A DNA stretch of 64,000 bases, from contig OX243825.1 of assembly GCA_945859605.1 (NCBI GenBank), positions 29,431,567 through 29,495,566 on the forward strand. The letters are read 5' to 3'. Below, piece by piece: positions 44,477-57,100 of this stretch. Numbering within the stretch: position 1 is the first letter of the stretch; each line of letters starts with the position of its first letter. The translations under genes and the position numbers were made by a program. The stretch comes from Lumbricus rubellus (taxonomy: Eukaryota > Annelida > Clitellata > Crassiclitellata > Lumbricidae). The notes below the pieces were generated by a model. It worked only from the letters and a program-made list of their open reading frames with translations. It did no database searches and was not told the origin of the DNA.

Positions 44477-46135
44477 TAGGGTGTCCCACCAAAACTTTTT
44501 CTTGAAATTTTTAGGTCTCACCAGTCACAAAGTTTCCTATGGAGATGATAGTATTTGTGTAATTTTTTTGAATTTTTAAAATAATTTTTAGGGGTCCCCC
44601 TAGGAGCCCCAAATTTTAAGTATAGGATACAATGATATTCGTGTGCAAATATTTCAATATATGAGGTAACGTCATTCAAACCACATATATTTTAGTGCTT
44701 TTGCACAAAATATGATTTGTCCTACAATGTAATTGCTCAAAAATGTTATGCTGTATCGTTCTCAGACTTATTTTGCAGTTACTTTACTGAAATTTGACAT
44801 AATTGATATATGCACTGACTTTCATATAATTATTATTAGAGTTTGGAATATTATCTAACCATTATTGACTACCATGATAACCGATCCAGTTATTAAGAAG
44901 ATACCGGTAGTTTACTTTGAGATGGTTAACTGAGATCATGTGGGAGTTCAAATCTGGCTTGAGATTTCTTTCCAGCCAGCACCCCATAGCTTGCAATAAG
45001 AACTGTTTTTCATTTGTTGCAGAAGTACCAAGAATGGCATTGCATTGCTTTAAGTGCAGCAATACTGAGACCAGGTTAATCGTATATTTATCGATAATCT
45101 GACTAACAGGATGTTAAATGAAGCATCAGCTTCGGCCCTCGGGCCGTTATAATAATACTCAATAAAAATGTTGTTACTGTTATATGGAAACGAGACTGTC
45201 ATCTGTTTAACAGATAATGATTCGCATGTATTAAAACGTTTTAACCATTTTTGGATTTGGACTATTTGCAATGCCATTCTTGGTACTTCAGTTCAGACCA
45301 TGCAACTCTTGTATTGTTTTCCGATCTCTTAACACCTCTAAAGAAAGCAAATCTCATACGCCACATGACCTCGAACTCGTATCTCGCTTGGTCAAATTTC
45401 TTCCAAACTTTACTAGAGCTCTTAAAGCTATTTCCAGACTACCGGCATTAACGACAGCTTCTAGAGAGTCCTGCTGCTACTTGACCATCTGGGAAATCGC
45501 ATAATTGTACAGACATTTAATGCTGCAACAAATGAAAAACAGTTCTTATTGCAAGCTGTTGAAAAACACCGAAAGGACTTCCCAAATTCCAACCATGGCT
45601 CACATGAGTCACTTCTTCACATGTAGTGAACTACTGATTGGACCAAACGTGTGACTATTTCACATTTGGTACTGTGGTACTGTGTACCAATGTGCCATCT
45701 CAAAGTAAACTATGATCTTAATAACTGGTTGGATTATCATAGTAGTCAGTAATGGTTAGATAATATTCCAAACTTTAATAATATACGAAAGTCAGTGCAT
45801 ATATCAATTTTGTCAAATTTCAGTAAAGTAACTGCAAAAACCAGTCTGAGAACAATACAGCATAACATTTTTGAGCAATTACATTGTAGGACAAATCATA
45901 TTTTGTGCAAAAGCACTAAAATATATGTGGTTTGAATGACGTTACCTCATATATTGAAATATTTGTACACGAATATCATTGTACCCTATACTTAAAATTT
46001 GGGGCTCCTAGGGGGACCCCTAAAAATTATTTTAAAAATTCAAAAAAATTACACAAATATTATCATCTCCATAGGAAACTTTGTGACTGGTGAGACCTAA
46101 GAATTTCAAGAAAAATGTTTTGGTGGGACACCCTA
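44477..46135. mobile_element. 1.66-kb foldback element (TAGGGTGTCCCACC ends) inside a CATA array
   Basis: TAGGGTGTCCCACCAAAA... is mirrored by ...TGGTGGGACACCCTA. The arms extend over 400 bp (GGGGTCCCCCTAGGAGCCCC is visible in both), and a further inverted pair lies inside (GTACCAAGAATGGCATTGCA at about 45028 against its complement near 45268). CATA repeats flank both ends. No transposase was recognised. Confidence 0.75.
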
Positions 46136-46136
46136 A

Positions 46137-46313
46137 CATACATACATACATACATACATACATACATACATACATACATACATACATACATACATACATA
46201 CATACATACATACATACATACATACATACATACATACATACATACATACATACATACATACATACATACATACATACATGCATGCATGCATGCATACATG
46301 CATACATACATAC
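46137..46313. repeat. CATA array, right side of foldback element
   Basis: Continuation of the CATA array after the element. Confidence 0.95.
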
Positions 46314-46591
46314 ATGACTACATGTCTAGTTGTCTACATGCATTCATAATATAATGCACTCATATTTTCACGCATAGCTTAAACACACATTCAAATTCAT
46401 GCGGAGAATGTTTCGCCCCAGACGAATGCTACATGCAAACTTGCGTAGAGATATGCAAACGCAAACGAACACATGCATATGTACATGAATCACAACGAGT
46501 TACATGCATGTTTGCAAACAAATAATGCTGATTAAATGATAGCAAACATTGATATGAATGCATGGTTTAAGCTTATACCTAAATGGACTTG

Positions 46592-46650
46592 CTATCCTCT
46601 CGGAGGATCCACACCCGTGACGCAACGTTGCACACCTGCTGGTCCTGCAC
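46592..46650 (-). CDS. Gene D exon 3: last cysteine and stop
   Basis: Acceptor TCATTTAG ends at 46651. GT completes the split cysteine, then AGPAGVQRCVTGVDPPRG and TAG (complement of 46592-46594). Donor GTATAAG follows 13 nt after the stop. Confidence 0.8.
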
Positions 46651-46744
46651 CTAAATGAGAACGAGAAATACGATGCATACAGGTACAAGCTTAACAACAA
46701 ACGTATCCACAATGGCGGGAATTATTTCACATATTTTTTGTGTA

Positions 46745-46940
46745 TTTCTCCCATTTGCTACAGCGCCTCTTCAAGCAGCTACTCAGATGCGCTTCCAACA
46801 ACACTTCACACCGAAGCACGCGATAAATTGCGAGTGAAGGACTTGCTCAAGGTCACTTCACGGCGGTTTGAGGTGGATAAGAACCTGTAACCCTCCGGCT
46901 CCAAGGCATCGAACTCACCACTACACCAGCGCGCTCCAAT
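46745..46940 (-). mobile_element. tRNA-derived SINE, antisense
   Basis: TTGCTACAGCGCCTCTTCAA, GTGAAGGACTTGCTCAAGG, CCCTCCGGCTCCAAGGC and ACTACACCAGCGCGC match the reversed SINE. The B box is degraded. In gene D intron 2. Confidence 0.7.
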
Positions 46941-47029
46941 TAGCAATAGAAGGATCGCCGTCATAAATAGCATAATCATTCATCACCATCATTAACATCA
47001 ACAATTGTTTTGTCTTTTCGGTCTATCTA

Positions 47030-47682
47030 CAGTGTAGTATGTCTATAATTTAGGACGTGTGCAATTATGCATGTGTGTATGTATGTTTGTGACTTTGTCC
47101 AGAATGCACGCTCACAGTTTCTCAGCCATTGCTCTGAAACTTTGCACCTAGACAGAGGGCCATCAGGATTACCAAGTGCAGGAGTTGGCAACTCTCTCAC
47201 ACCATGGGGACCAGGGTGGAAAGAAGGGGGGAGCGAAACACCCAAGTTTGGGGCAAAACGTAGCTATTCATCGGAAACTTTGTACTTAGACAGAAGGTCG
47301 TCAGAACCCCCCAGTGGAGGAGTGGCGAATCTTTCCCACCATGGGAACCAGGGTGGGGGCCAAATCCCAAACTTTAGCAATTTCCATTCCGTCGCCATGG
47401 TTTTTAACCTGAAACGTTGCAGCTAGACAGAAAGGTATACCTGGATTACTCTCCCAACACACACTTGGCCCCGCAGGGGCCGGCTGAAGGCAGGGTATAA
47501 TTTTTTTTGTGGGGGGGGGGTAAAAAATTCCATGGAAATCGAAATTTCACGGGTGGCGTACCGGACGAGAGGGATTGATGGAGGGACGGAGGGAGGTAGC
47601 GAAGTGCTGGTGGGGAAGTTGGGGATTGGCCGGGAACGGGTGAATCCTAAAATTTCCGGGCAACGCCGGGTACCCCAGCTAG
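47030..47682 (+). mobile_element. Helitron-like element
   Basis: The 3' end CCGGGCAACGCCGGG, TACCCCAGCTAG, with CTAG at 47679-47682 followed by T, fits Helitron termini (hairpin then CTRR). Contains the repeated TTTGTCCAGAATGCACGCTC and three GAAAC-TTG-A-C-AGACAGA blocks. 5' end approximate. Confidence 0.65.
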
Positions 47683-47777
47683 TAATCTATTAAAATCTTC
47701 ATTACTAGCATAATTGTAAATGCTTTGATCAATTTTAATGTTTAAGATTAGTTTGGTCTTTTGAAGGCTAAAATGGC

Positions 47778-48050
47778 AATTGCATCATCACCATCATCGT
47801 CGCTATCATCAACGCTTCGCTGCCATCGTCATAATTAAAATTAGAAGGCCAATTATCGCCTCTCATAATACAACAGTTGGTTCGAGTAATCATCATGCTT
47901 GTCATGATGATCGTTATAATTATTTTCGCGATTGCTACTATCATCGTTCTAATCAGCATCGTGTTTAAATTTGTTGTCGTCATCATTACATTAGTCGCCA
48001 TCATCGTCGTCGTCGTCGTCATCATAATCGTCGTTACCAAAAGATCTTTG
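47778..48050 (-). repeat. Degenerate GAT/GAC triplets, gene D intron 2
   Basis: Plus-strand CATCATCACC and CGTCGTCGTCGTCATC tracts; the sense strand of gene D is GAT/GAC, as in all siblings. Confidence 0.75.
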
Positions 48051-48100
48051 TCATCCTCAGTTGAATGTAAAAGACATCTGTGTTGGAAGAAATTACTTAC

Positions 48101-48247
48101 ACGTCTTTGCGCATTCGAAAATCTCATCGAAACTTCCGAGGACGCATTTAACATTGCAACCTACGGTGTAATCAAAGAGACATTGCAGTGTAATCAACAA
48201 CTGATCCGTCTGCCGCTTTGCGCGAAGTGAAGACACGTCATCGCGTC
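48101..48247 (-). CDS. Gene D exon 2: propeptide and cysteine core
   Basis: Acceptor CATTGTAG ends at 48248; donor GTAAGT from 48100. GRDDVSSLRAKR is followed by the core with CNVKC and CAKTC. Phase 1 both sides; the last cysteine codon is split. Confidence 0.86.
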
Positions 48248-48360
48248 CTACAATGATTAAAAAAGAGCAACTCAAATTCAGCAATATACATATATACATG
48301 CATACATACATTCACACATGAACGCATGCATATGCATGCATGCATAGATACACACATTCA

Positions 48361-48600
48361 GGGGTGCGGTGGTGTAGTGGTGGCGTCGTTGCCTTGAAGC
48401 CGGAAGGTTCGAGGTTCGAATCCACCTCGCCGCGTAAGGACCTTGGTCAAGTCCTTCACTCACAATTGTTCAGCGCTTCGGCGAGAAACTCTGATGTAGT
48501 GTCCGCTTTGCATTCGGGAGCGCCTCTGAGTATCGAGAGCTTGAAAGGGTGCTATAACAAGTGCATATACAAACAAAGCAATACAAACAAAACAAACATA
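48361..48600 (+). mobile_element. tRNA-derived SINE, best-preserved copy
   Basis: GGTGGTGTAGTGGTGGCGTC (A-box region) and GGTTCGAATCC (B box, 48413-48423) give a pol III promoter. Then comes a non-tRNA body and a tail GGGAGCGCCTCTGAGTATCG .. AAGGGTGCTATAACAAGTGC, shared with the LINE 3' ends, ending in AACAAA-type repeats. The tRNA-like head is too altered to be a functional tRNA. Confidence 0.82.
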
Positions 48601-48621
48601 CATGCACAATAATTATTATGC

Positions 48622-48720
48622 AAGAATTGAAAGAAATAGGCAGACCACGGCTAAACTGGCTAGAAGACATCAATGAAGAAACACCATTAGGCCTACCTGC
48701 ACAGAGAACAATTATTGAGG
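48622..48720 (+). pseudogene. Tiny LINE C-terminal remnant
   Basis: ELKEIGRPRLNWLEDINEE resembles the GRPRRRWMDDVEE block of the LINE at 60950. Low certainty. Confidence 0.35.
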
Positions 48721-48827
48721 CATTTTATTCGAACCAATAGATGCCAAAATGGCAAACGTCAGAGACTGATTTTTGACATTTTTAATTTTAATTTCAATTC
48801 CAATTTCGCTTACCTTAACGACGACAA

Positions 48828-48942
48828 CGACGACGATGATTATGATGATGATGATGATGATGATGATGACGACGACGAGGGTGAAGATGACTACGATGAC
48901 TATGACGATGACTATGACGATGACGATGATGATGATGCTGAC
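48828..48942 (+). repeat. GAT/GAC microsatellite, gene D intron 1
   Basis: GATGATGAT and GACGATGACTAT triplets; false poly-Asp frame. Confidence 0.9.
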
Positions 48943-49472
48943 GGCATAAAAATACAGCTAAAATATTATGTGCTTTATCAACCAAACAATTAACCGGCTT
49001 TTGCCCACCTTCGAACTAGGTAGTCTAATCACAAGCCTTTGCTCATAATAAACCTGAGTTAGGGTTATTATGGGCATTGAAATGATGAATGATCGTCTTT
49101 CGCCGCAAATCCTCGGATGGCAAGATAATGCTTTAGTACCACTCCCTCTGGACCCCTATACCCTCATGGGCCAAAACCTTATTCTCGACACCCTGAATGC
49201 CGCACTCTCCACGTTTCATAACCTTCAAATTTCACTCCAAGATAACCAGAAATCATTATGAAAATTACAGGCCACTGAAACGCTGATTAGAATAAACGGG
49301 ACAAACAGAATTATATAAAACAACAATTGTGAGGCAAGGACATGTTCAGCATTTCTCACAATCCTTCAACAGTTACAGGTCATCTATACCTGCTAGCCTA
49401 CTGCTCATTGAATGGAAACGATTGACTAAGAAATGTAGGCTATCTTGTCATGTTACAATGTTCATTGCTTAC

Positions 49473-49521
49473 CATTGACCATCACCAGCAGGCTGAACCC
49501 GAGCAGAAGGAATGTCTTCAT
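49473..49521 (-). CDS. Gene D exon 1: signal peptide
   Basis: ATG follows acceptor GTTTCAG directly. It encodes MKTFLLLGFSLLVMVN plus one split base; donor GTAAGC from 49472. Confidence 0.87.
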
Positions 49522-49867
49522 CTGAAACATTAGGACATTTCAAAAATTCGTGAGCCACTGTAATTATAATTATAGGCCTAATAATCGTGCGAAATATTTG
49601 CATTAGGGGCCTAATTCGAAGACATGCATACACGAAGAGGCTGTGAAGTTGTAACAAGACAGTAAAAGGGTTCTGTGCATTGTGCAATGTGCAATTCGAA
49701 CTAAACAATTATTTTCGATTGATTTCAGAGTCTGAACAGAATTGAATCAGACAGACGATTTGATATTACAATCAATCTATTACTGCGGATAGACAATTAT
49801 AGTAGTAGATCTAATGCTTTTTAAAGTAGACTACCGGTAGCGTTACTGCACTTGTTTGTTTGTTTGT

Positions 49868-50090
49868 ATGACTGTACACTTGTTATAGCACCCTTTCAAG
49901 CTTTTTCTACTCAGAGGCGCTCTCGAATGCAGAGCGGACACTGCATCAGAGTTTCACGCCGATGCGCTGATCAATATTATTTGTGAGTGAAGGACTTGCC
50001 CAAGGTCCTTACGCAGAGAGGTGGATTCGAACCTCGAACCTTCCGGCTCCAAATCAAAGACGCCACCACTACACCACCGCGCCCCACATT
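49868..50090 (-). mobile_element. tRNA-derived SINE, antisense, between gene D 5' exon and signal exon
   Basis: CACTTGTTATAGCACCCTTT, GTGAAGGACTTGCCCAAGG, GGATTCGAACC at 50023-50033 (intact B box reversed), CCACTACACCACCGCGCCCC. Confidence 0.82.
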
Positions 50091-50224
50091 TGCATTGCTG
50101 TCACGTCTCAAATCTTGCATTTCTTTCCGGGTCTCTCACATTGGAAGCGAATTTGAAAGGTTCTTGCTGAGAGAAGCGCAATAGAAGTCGTCATATACAA
50201 TGCAATTAATTGCAATACAACAAC

Positions 50225-50560
50225 AACGTGTTTCTGTCTCTCTGTCTGTCTTTGTCTTTGTCTGTCTCTATCTCTGTCTCTCTATATCTCTGTGTCTGTC
50301 TATTTATCCCCATCTCCCTCTCACTCTTTTTTGTCTGCCTCTGTCTGTCTCTGTTTGTCTGTCTCTGTCTATGTCTCTGTCTCTGTCTCTGTCACTGTCA
50401 CTGTCTCCTTCGCTGTCTCTCTCTGTCTGACTGTACGTTTGTCTGTCTCTGTCACATTCTCTCTCTGTCTCGAACCCTGTCTCTGTCTGTCTGTCTGTAT
50501 GAATGTCTGTCTGTCTGTCTCTCTCTATGTCTCTCTTTCTCTTGCTCTCTCTCCTTCCGT
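50225..50560. repeat. CTGTCT low-complexity array
   Basis: TCTGTC/TCTCTG units. Frames of Ser/Leu/Val/Cys are artefacts. Confidence 0.9.
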
Positions 50561-50728
50561 CAGGCGGTGGCCGACGATGAGACTTGGCGTCTCTAGGTTT
50601 CCCTATCCCTGCATTTCTCCGTTTCGTCTCTCATATCCATTTCCTCGAGGTCTTCTTGTACGCTGTTCATCCATGTTTCTTGCTAAAATGGTAAACACTT
50701 TTTCATCGATGTAGTAAAATGAAATTAC

Positions 50729-50800
50729 CATTCTCGAGCACCAACGCTTCAGTCTATAGCAACGATTTTCTGCTGAGGTCAAAGATTCTTCACCAAATAT
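50729..50800 (-). other. Gene D non-coding 5' exon
   Basis: Contains ATATTTGGTGAAGAATCTTT and CAGCAGAAAATCG as in gene B. Donor GTAATT from 50728. Confidence 0.65.
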
Positions 50801-50821
50801 GCAAACACGCAAAGGAAGCGG

Positions 50822-50957
50822 TTTAAATACCGAAGTTTTGCGTGACGCAGATCCAGCTGTTGCATAGACGATTGGTGTCTTTTGAGGCAAGGCATCATGC
50901 TCCAATCATAAAATGTTCTCACCTCCCCCATTTATATCGACCGTTCGCCATCAGAGT
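50822..50957 (-). promoter_or_regulatory. Gene D promoter
   Basis: On the minus strand: distal CTGATGGCGAACGGTCGATA then TAAATGGGGG, GATGCCTTGCCTCAAAAGA, CCAATC, CAACAGCTG, TGCGTCA, TATTTAAA at 50829-50822, then CCGCTT. Order and spacing match genes B, C and E. Confidence 0.75.
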
Positions 50958-51044
50958 TTGCACTCATTTTGAGGGTCACCCACCATGCGTGTGTCATCAA
51001 GTCAATTATCCCCACAGATTTTTGCAACAAGATGAACCTAACGA

Positions 51045-51325
<281 letters not shown>

Positions 51326-51417
51326 AAGAACTAAAGTCAACGTGTCCGACATGTATGCGAACATACACAGGTTTTAGGCATGGCTGCCTGAATTATGGTA
51401 TGTGTGTTTGTGTGTAT

Positions 51418-51449
<32 letters not shown>

Positions 51450-51638
51450 TGTATGTATGTATGTATGTATGTATGTATGTATGTATGTATGTATGTATGT
51501 ATGTATGTATGTATGTATGTATGTATGTATGTATGTATGTATGTATGTATGTATGTATGTATGTATGTATGTATGTATGTATGTATGTATGTATGTATGT
51601 ATGTATGCATGTATGTATGTAAGTATGTATGTGTGTAC

Positions 51639-51671
<33 letters not shown>

Positions 51672-51767
51672 TGTATGTATGTATGTATGTATGTATGTAT
51701 GTTTGTATGTATGTATGTATGTATGTATGTATGTATGTATGTATGTATGTATGTATGTATGTATGTA

Positions 51768-51834
<67 letters not shown>

Positions 51835-52040
51835 GTATGTATGTGTGTACATGTATGTTTGTATGTATGTATGTATGTATGTATGTATGTATGTATGTAT
51901 GTATGTTTTTATGTATGTATGTATGTATGTATGTATGTATGTATGTATGTATGTATGTATGTATGTATGTATGTATGTATGTATGTATGCATGTATGTAT
52001 GTATGTATGTATGTATGTATGTATGTATGTATGTATGTAC
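51418..52040. repeat. GTAT tetranucleotide array
   Basis: About 620 bp of GTAT with a GT run near 51772-51798. Confidence 0.95.
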
Positions 52041-53400
52041 GGGTACACAGTTAATATGCATGTGCATAGTGCCTACAAAGCCCTTCATGCACATTATGCA
52101 TGAATGTACGACATGCAGATGGAGTCATACATGTACAGTAACTGACATTGTACTCCCAGTGCTATAATGAACCCATCGGCGTCACTAGAAAAGTAGGCTA
52201 GTACTTTTAAAATCGCAGATTTATTGTGTTTTTTTTAATTTTTCGGATGTCGATGTGCAGCAATAAAAAGATCGTTATCCAAAGATGTAATATTTGGATC
52301 CGTTTTTCTGAATCGGTTTTAAATGAGTTCTGCGCATGTCATTGAACACGTTGGTCTTCGTATCCACTTTTGTATGCTTTTCTTATCCCGCAGGCCATTT
52401 CGTTGGCGGTGATTCAAGTGCAAATTTCTCCTGGGACTTCCATTAGGAAGATGATTCAGGACATCATGCCATGGTCATCATACCCCTGGACATTATCCCT
52501 TCAGTCATTATATTCACCTCTGGACAATTATAGAATAGAAAGGAATCGAGAAAGCCCCTCTTGTCTGATGGTTGGATGTTCATGTGAACCACAAAGTCAC
52601 CCATGGGGACAGAAAACAGAGACGTGTTCAAGTAGAGTACGTGTAGAGCTCAATAGAATAAGATAGAACAGAATATAATACATGTGGAATAGAGTGGTGT
52701 GAAACAAAATGACATAGAACGCAACGTAGGATTTTGTAATCGGTATCTTCTGATAAATTATTCGAAATAGTCACTGAAGGTAACGTCTTGAGACTTGTAA
52801 GATTAATTTGTGCAAATTTATCGGTAACTAGTGAATGGGGTGGGGTGGGGGCTCGAGGATTACCATGTAGAGTGTTAAGTTAGGTCTACAGACGGCATTC
52901 CATCAATTCGCAGGCCTGGGTCAATTATTTTGCTGCATCAGTAAATGTTAATAATTTTACAAAAAATTTATAAATGGGTCATTATGGTAGTGTCCTGCTC
53001 ATTGTTGATTGAATTTATCACCAGCTTTTTCGTTTGAATGTGCCCAGCGCCGTTAAAGATCAACTCCAGGACGATGCCATTGCTTGTGATTTAAATCCAT
53101 GAAACAGACCAGTTCTAAACCCAGACCTTGCACTAAGTGCAATCACGACCAACCCGTCCCACCCTGGGCCACCCTGGGCCAACCTGCGCCTGGTGGGGGC
53201 GAGGTGGAGGGAGATAAACTTTATTTAATTAAGTCGAGGCAAATCATCATGCTCAGGTCGTAAAAGACTGATTTTAATACCGAACCAATCGAAGTTCGCC
53301 GAAGACTATAAGCTCATACAATATACCCTGCAAGAATCTTTTCATTTGAACGCACACTTCTCTTCTCTATTATAGATGTATCGATAATATCGACCTGACA
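52041..53400. other. No recognisable feature
   Basis: Spacer between D and E. The frame at 52370-52666 shows no motif. Confidence 0.45.
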
Positions 53401-53499
53401 CCCCCACGGGTTAGCCATGCGGATGCATTTCACCTTGCGTACGTCACTATCAACCTCTTTGAACTCTATTCTTTGAGTTTGGATATGTCAGTAGGTATT

Positions 53500-53842
53500 A
53501 TACGGATGAGTGATGCAGACATTAAGCGCCTTCATGAGGTTATTGTAAATGTTCACACACATACATACACACATGCATACACACATACATACATACATAC
53601 ATACATACATACATACGTACATACGTACATACATACATACATACATACATACATACATACATACATACATACATACATACATACATACATACATGCATGC
53701 ATGCATGCATGCATGCATGCATACATACATACATACATACATACATACATACATACATACATACATACATACATACATACATACATACATACATACATAC
53801 ATACATACATACATACATACATACATACATACATACATACAT
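53500..53842 (+). repeat. LINE-tail-like start followed by a CATA array
   Basis: ATTAAGCGCCTTCATGAGGT then TATTGTAAATG matches the LINE tail at 38527-38575, then 280 bp of CATA with a CATG patch. Confidence 0.8.
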
Positions 53843-53969
53843 GAATGTACAGGAATTGTTAAAAATTCATTCCCCTACGAATTGGAAAATTTTCGGAGAA
53901 AGATTTCAATCGGTTGCGAAGTTATCGCATTTCATCCGGTGGTACATTTTTTTAGCCACCCTGTAGTTT

Positions 53970-54480
53970 TGTGTAAGCTTTTCATACATTGAGTAGGCTA
54001 ACAGTTCGTCCATGAAACTCTTAAATCTATAATTTTTTACAACTAACCCCGTCTCCCCTAGCCTACTATTACTATTATTATCACACGACACATGACTAAA
54101 ATTGCTGTATCGCGTTCGACCTACTTATTCACACACTCTTAAACTCGTATTTTTACTGACTTCAAAAAGTGCAAACACTCAAACTCACTTATACATAGCC
54201 TGATAACCTATTCACCGAATGGATGGAACTGTTTGATACAAACAAAGTTTACGAATTGAGCAATGACCAATAACATGGCTGATAGATTGCATGCTTCATT
54301 TATTGTTTCAATTTTAAACACCGGAATTCAAGAATAATATGTAATAATTTCCAAGTTCAATTTGTTTTTAATGAATTTAGAGTTTGTCTGAATATCAAAT
54401 TTGAAATATGTTGAACACGTTTTTCTGGCGAATGCTTTGTCCATTGTTATTTCATTCTGCAACAAACCAACAGAAACAAT
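53970..54480. repeat. Segmental duplication, copy near gene E
   Basis: Counterpart of 25640-26130, see there. Contains the downstream flank and last exon of gene E. Confidence 0.8.
54285..54456 (-). other. Gene E exon 4: 3' UTR with AATAAA
   Basis: Acceptor TTTGTTGCAG ends at 54457. Near-identical to gene C exon 4; AATAAA is the complement of 54299-54304. In the phase used by the other exon joins it would hit TGA at once, supporting a non-coding role. Confidence 0.75.
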
Positions 54481-54484
54481 TTTG

Positions 54485-54665
54485 AAGAGGCGCTCTATAT
54501 TAAGCATATAATGAATGCATGACTGAATGAATGACTGAATAAATGAATGAATGAACGAATGAATGAGTGAATGACTGAATAAATGAGTGAATGAATGGAC
54601 GAATGAATGAATGAATGAATGAATGAGTGAATGAGTGAATGAATGAATTAATTAATTAATTGCTT
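54485..54665. repeat. GAATGAAT array with LINE/SINE tail start
   Basis: GAAGAGGCGCTCTATAT, then GAATGAATGA with GACT/GAGT variants. Confidence 0.85.
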
Positions 54666-55039
54666 TTAAGATTTAAATAAACCGCTTATACAGTACAGTG
54701 CTGTTGACGGCTCGTGAATAATTGCATGATAGTATCCAACGATTTGCAGATTTGTGTGATATAATAAACGTACTCTCTTGAAATGTGACATCTGTACACA
54801 GAAATGATTGCTTAACATTTTGGTATAACTTAATATTTGATATATTTGAAATTAGATCTTTGCCAGGTTAACAAAGTTTGGGAACATTTTTTATGCGCCA
54901 CCCGGTATATAAACTTTCATTATACAAACGCACACGAATACATCATGCATAAATGAAAATAACCTCAATGCACAACATGTTTGCAAACAACGTCGACATA
55001 ATAATTATGATTACCAGTATAATTGACATAGTACGTTGT

Positions 55040-55089
55040 TTATCTCCCTCGACCCATGCAAGCATGGATACCTACTGGACCGAATGTAC
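55040..55089 (-). CDS. Gene E exon 3: last cysteine and stop
   Basis: Acceptor TTTCATTTAG ends at 55090. GT completes the split cysteine, then TFGPVGIHACMGRGR and TAA (complement of 55040-55042). Confidence 0.8.
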
Positions 55090-55149
55090 CTAAATGAAAA
55101 TGAGAGATGCATAGTGATACACAATGAACAATCTCGCACCAAAATAATA

Positions 55150-55178
55150 ATACTAATAATCATCATCATCATCTTCAT

Positions 55179-55211
<33 letters not shown>

Positions 55212-55246
55212 CATCGTCCTCGTCCTCGTCCTCGTCGTCGTCGTCG

Positions 55247-55291
<45 letters not shown>

Positions 55292-55327
55292 CCATCATCA
55301 TCATCGTCATCGTCATCGTCATCGTCG

Positions 55328-55382
<55 letters not shown>

Positions 55383-55423
55383 CATCGTCATCGTCATCAT
55401 CATCATCATCATCATCATCATCG

Positions 55424-55500
<77 letters not shown>

Positions 55501-55502
55501 TT
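55150..55502 (-). repeat. GAT/GAC microsatellite, gene E intron 2
   Basis: Plus strand ATCATCGTC; the sense strand is GAT/GAC. False poly-Ile and poly-Met frames. Confidence 0.92.
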
Positions 55503-55665
55503 AACCATCGTCTTCATTATCTTAATTATCGTCTGTTTACAGTCACCTTCTTTTTCATCCTCATCTTCGTTATCTCTAATGCAAACTCTGCAAGCTTAAT
55601 CAGCGCAATCATCACCAGAATAATAATTATAAAAGCCATGTTAGCAAAATAATGGAATCACTCAC

Positions 55666-55782
55666 AATTATTTTTGCATGCGATATGAATATCATAATTA
55701 TATGTTTCAAAAGGCATCCCGTTGCATATCGCTAGACACTTAGTGTAATCATCATAACATTGATCAGTGGACACATCGCGCA
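55666..55782 (-). CDS. Gene E exon 2: pro-region and cysteine core
   Basis: Acceptor CATTGTAG ends at 55783; donor GTGAGT from 55665. VRDVSTDQC, then CLAIC, a 15-residue loop, and CKNNC with the last cysteine codon split. Phase 1 both sides. Confidence 0.85.
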
Positions 55783-55799
55783 CTACAATGAAACACAAC

Positions 55800-56515
55800 A
55801 CCGAGTGCCATATATAAGCGGTTGAAATCGACATTCAGAACACAACACGCGTTGAAACAAACATTCCGAACAACAAGTAACATATTCAAAAATTCGATAA
55901 TCGATCTTCAAGTCCAGAGCCTAAGCTAACCGTCTTCACATTGTTCAGCGACCTTGTATCCTGTCCGACCACGAACATAAATCTGCACCTCATCCTCAAT
56001 GTCTCAGTCGCTCGTGCGTAGCATAGTGGGAAAGGAGTGTTCTGAGTTGAGCTTGCGTTGGTGTATGGGGTGGACATCCACTAGAGCACGTTTCAGGCTC
56101 TTCTTTGCTCTCCGCTTATGAACAATAAAGTCATAAACATTGAAAGGAGTCATTTTGCAGGGTCACAAACCCCTCCTCAGGGGGGAATTAATCCTAGCCA
56201 GAAGGAAAAGAAGAAGAAGAAACTAACAGGATAACAAATTCAACGTTTAATTTTATAGAAACAGGTTTCATCTTTACGATGGCCATAAAAGTCAAGTGTT
56301 TAGGACTATAACAATTAATTTTATAAGTAAGCTGTCATATGCGCATAGGAAAACCCTAGTGGCATGCCGTATTTAAGGGGGGGGAGGGGGGGTATTAGGC
56401 AGGTTTAACCCGCCCTAAATGTATAATTTTGTAATTTTTTAAGATAATAATTCTGTGCGGGGTTATACTTTGTGTATTTGGATACTATTGCTTTGTTTCA
56501 AACTACGCATACAAG
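55800..56515. other. Gene E intron 1, nothing recognised
   Basis: Contains a GGAAAAGAAGAAGAAGAAAC tract at about 56203 after CCCTCCTCAGGGGGG, possibly the end of an unidentified retroelement. Confidence 0.4.
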
Positions 56516-56519
56516 TTAG

Positions 56520-57100
56520 TGTTTTGGGGAGGAAATATGCCCCTTCCTTTTGCGAATTTGGTTTTAGTTTCCACACTACAAGGGTGGCATTTTAGACTGG
56601 CATTTTTAGCGAAAATGCTCAACATTGCAGTGCTGATAGTCGTGGTTTATGACGTCAAAATTGTCCCATCCGATTGTTTAAACTTGTTAAATTTCCAATC
56701 TGTTATGGTAACAAGTCATTATAGGCTGTCATCTAAAAAAATCATGATAATTTCATTGCCGAAAGACATGCTTTGAGACGTCAGTAGATGTCTCCTCTCC
56801 ATTGTTTGGTTTTTTATTTTCACATTGCAATGATAGCGTTATCGGCTCTCATCATTTCAGTGCTGAAAGGCGTGGTTTATGACTTCAAATGATTCTCCTC
56901 CCATTGTTAAAAATTGTTAAATATCCACACTGAAATGGTAAAATTTTAAGCTGTCATCTCAACAAATCTCTTACAATTTAATAGCTGAAATAAATGATTT
57001 TGGAGTTTAAAAAATTCCCCCGACGTTGTTGAAATTGTTGAATTTCCCCCATTGCAGGGCTGCATTTTGCTCTGTCGTCGTAACAAGATTGCTCATTATG
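56520..57100. repeat. Diverged tandem repeat in gene E intron 1
   Basis: Recurring blocks GTGCTGA-AG-CGTGGTTTATGA, CCCATTGTT..AAATTGTTAAAT and GGCTGTCATCT suggest several old copies of a unit of roughly 130-200 bp. Confidence 0.5.

Larger units (their letters stand above)
43160..50800 (-). other. Gene D: secreted cysteine-rich peptide, family member 4 (complete)
   Basis: Minus strand: 5' UTR exon to 50729, signal exon 49521-49473, core exon 48247-48101, terminal coding exon 46650-46592 (exon to 46579), 3' UTR exon 43347 to about 43160. The precursor is about 84 residues. The pro-region starts GRDDVSS and ends LRAKR; the mature part has a nine-residue lead before the first cysteine and spacing C-x7-C-x3-C-x10-C-x3-C-x8-C. 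Only the cysteine frame, the RD-VS pro motif and the signal resemble the siblings, so this is the most diverged core. Introns host SINEs, a Helitron-like element, a large foldback element and a hAT MITE. The peptide should be secreted; its role is unknown. Confidence 0.83.

Noticed and set aside
48361..48440. Functional tRNA gene
   Set aside because: A and B boxes are present, but the acceptor and anticodon stems do not pair well and the sequence continues into a SINE body found four times.
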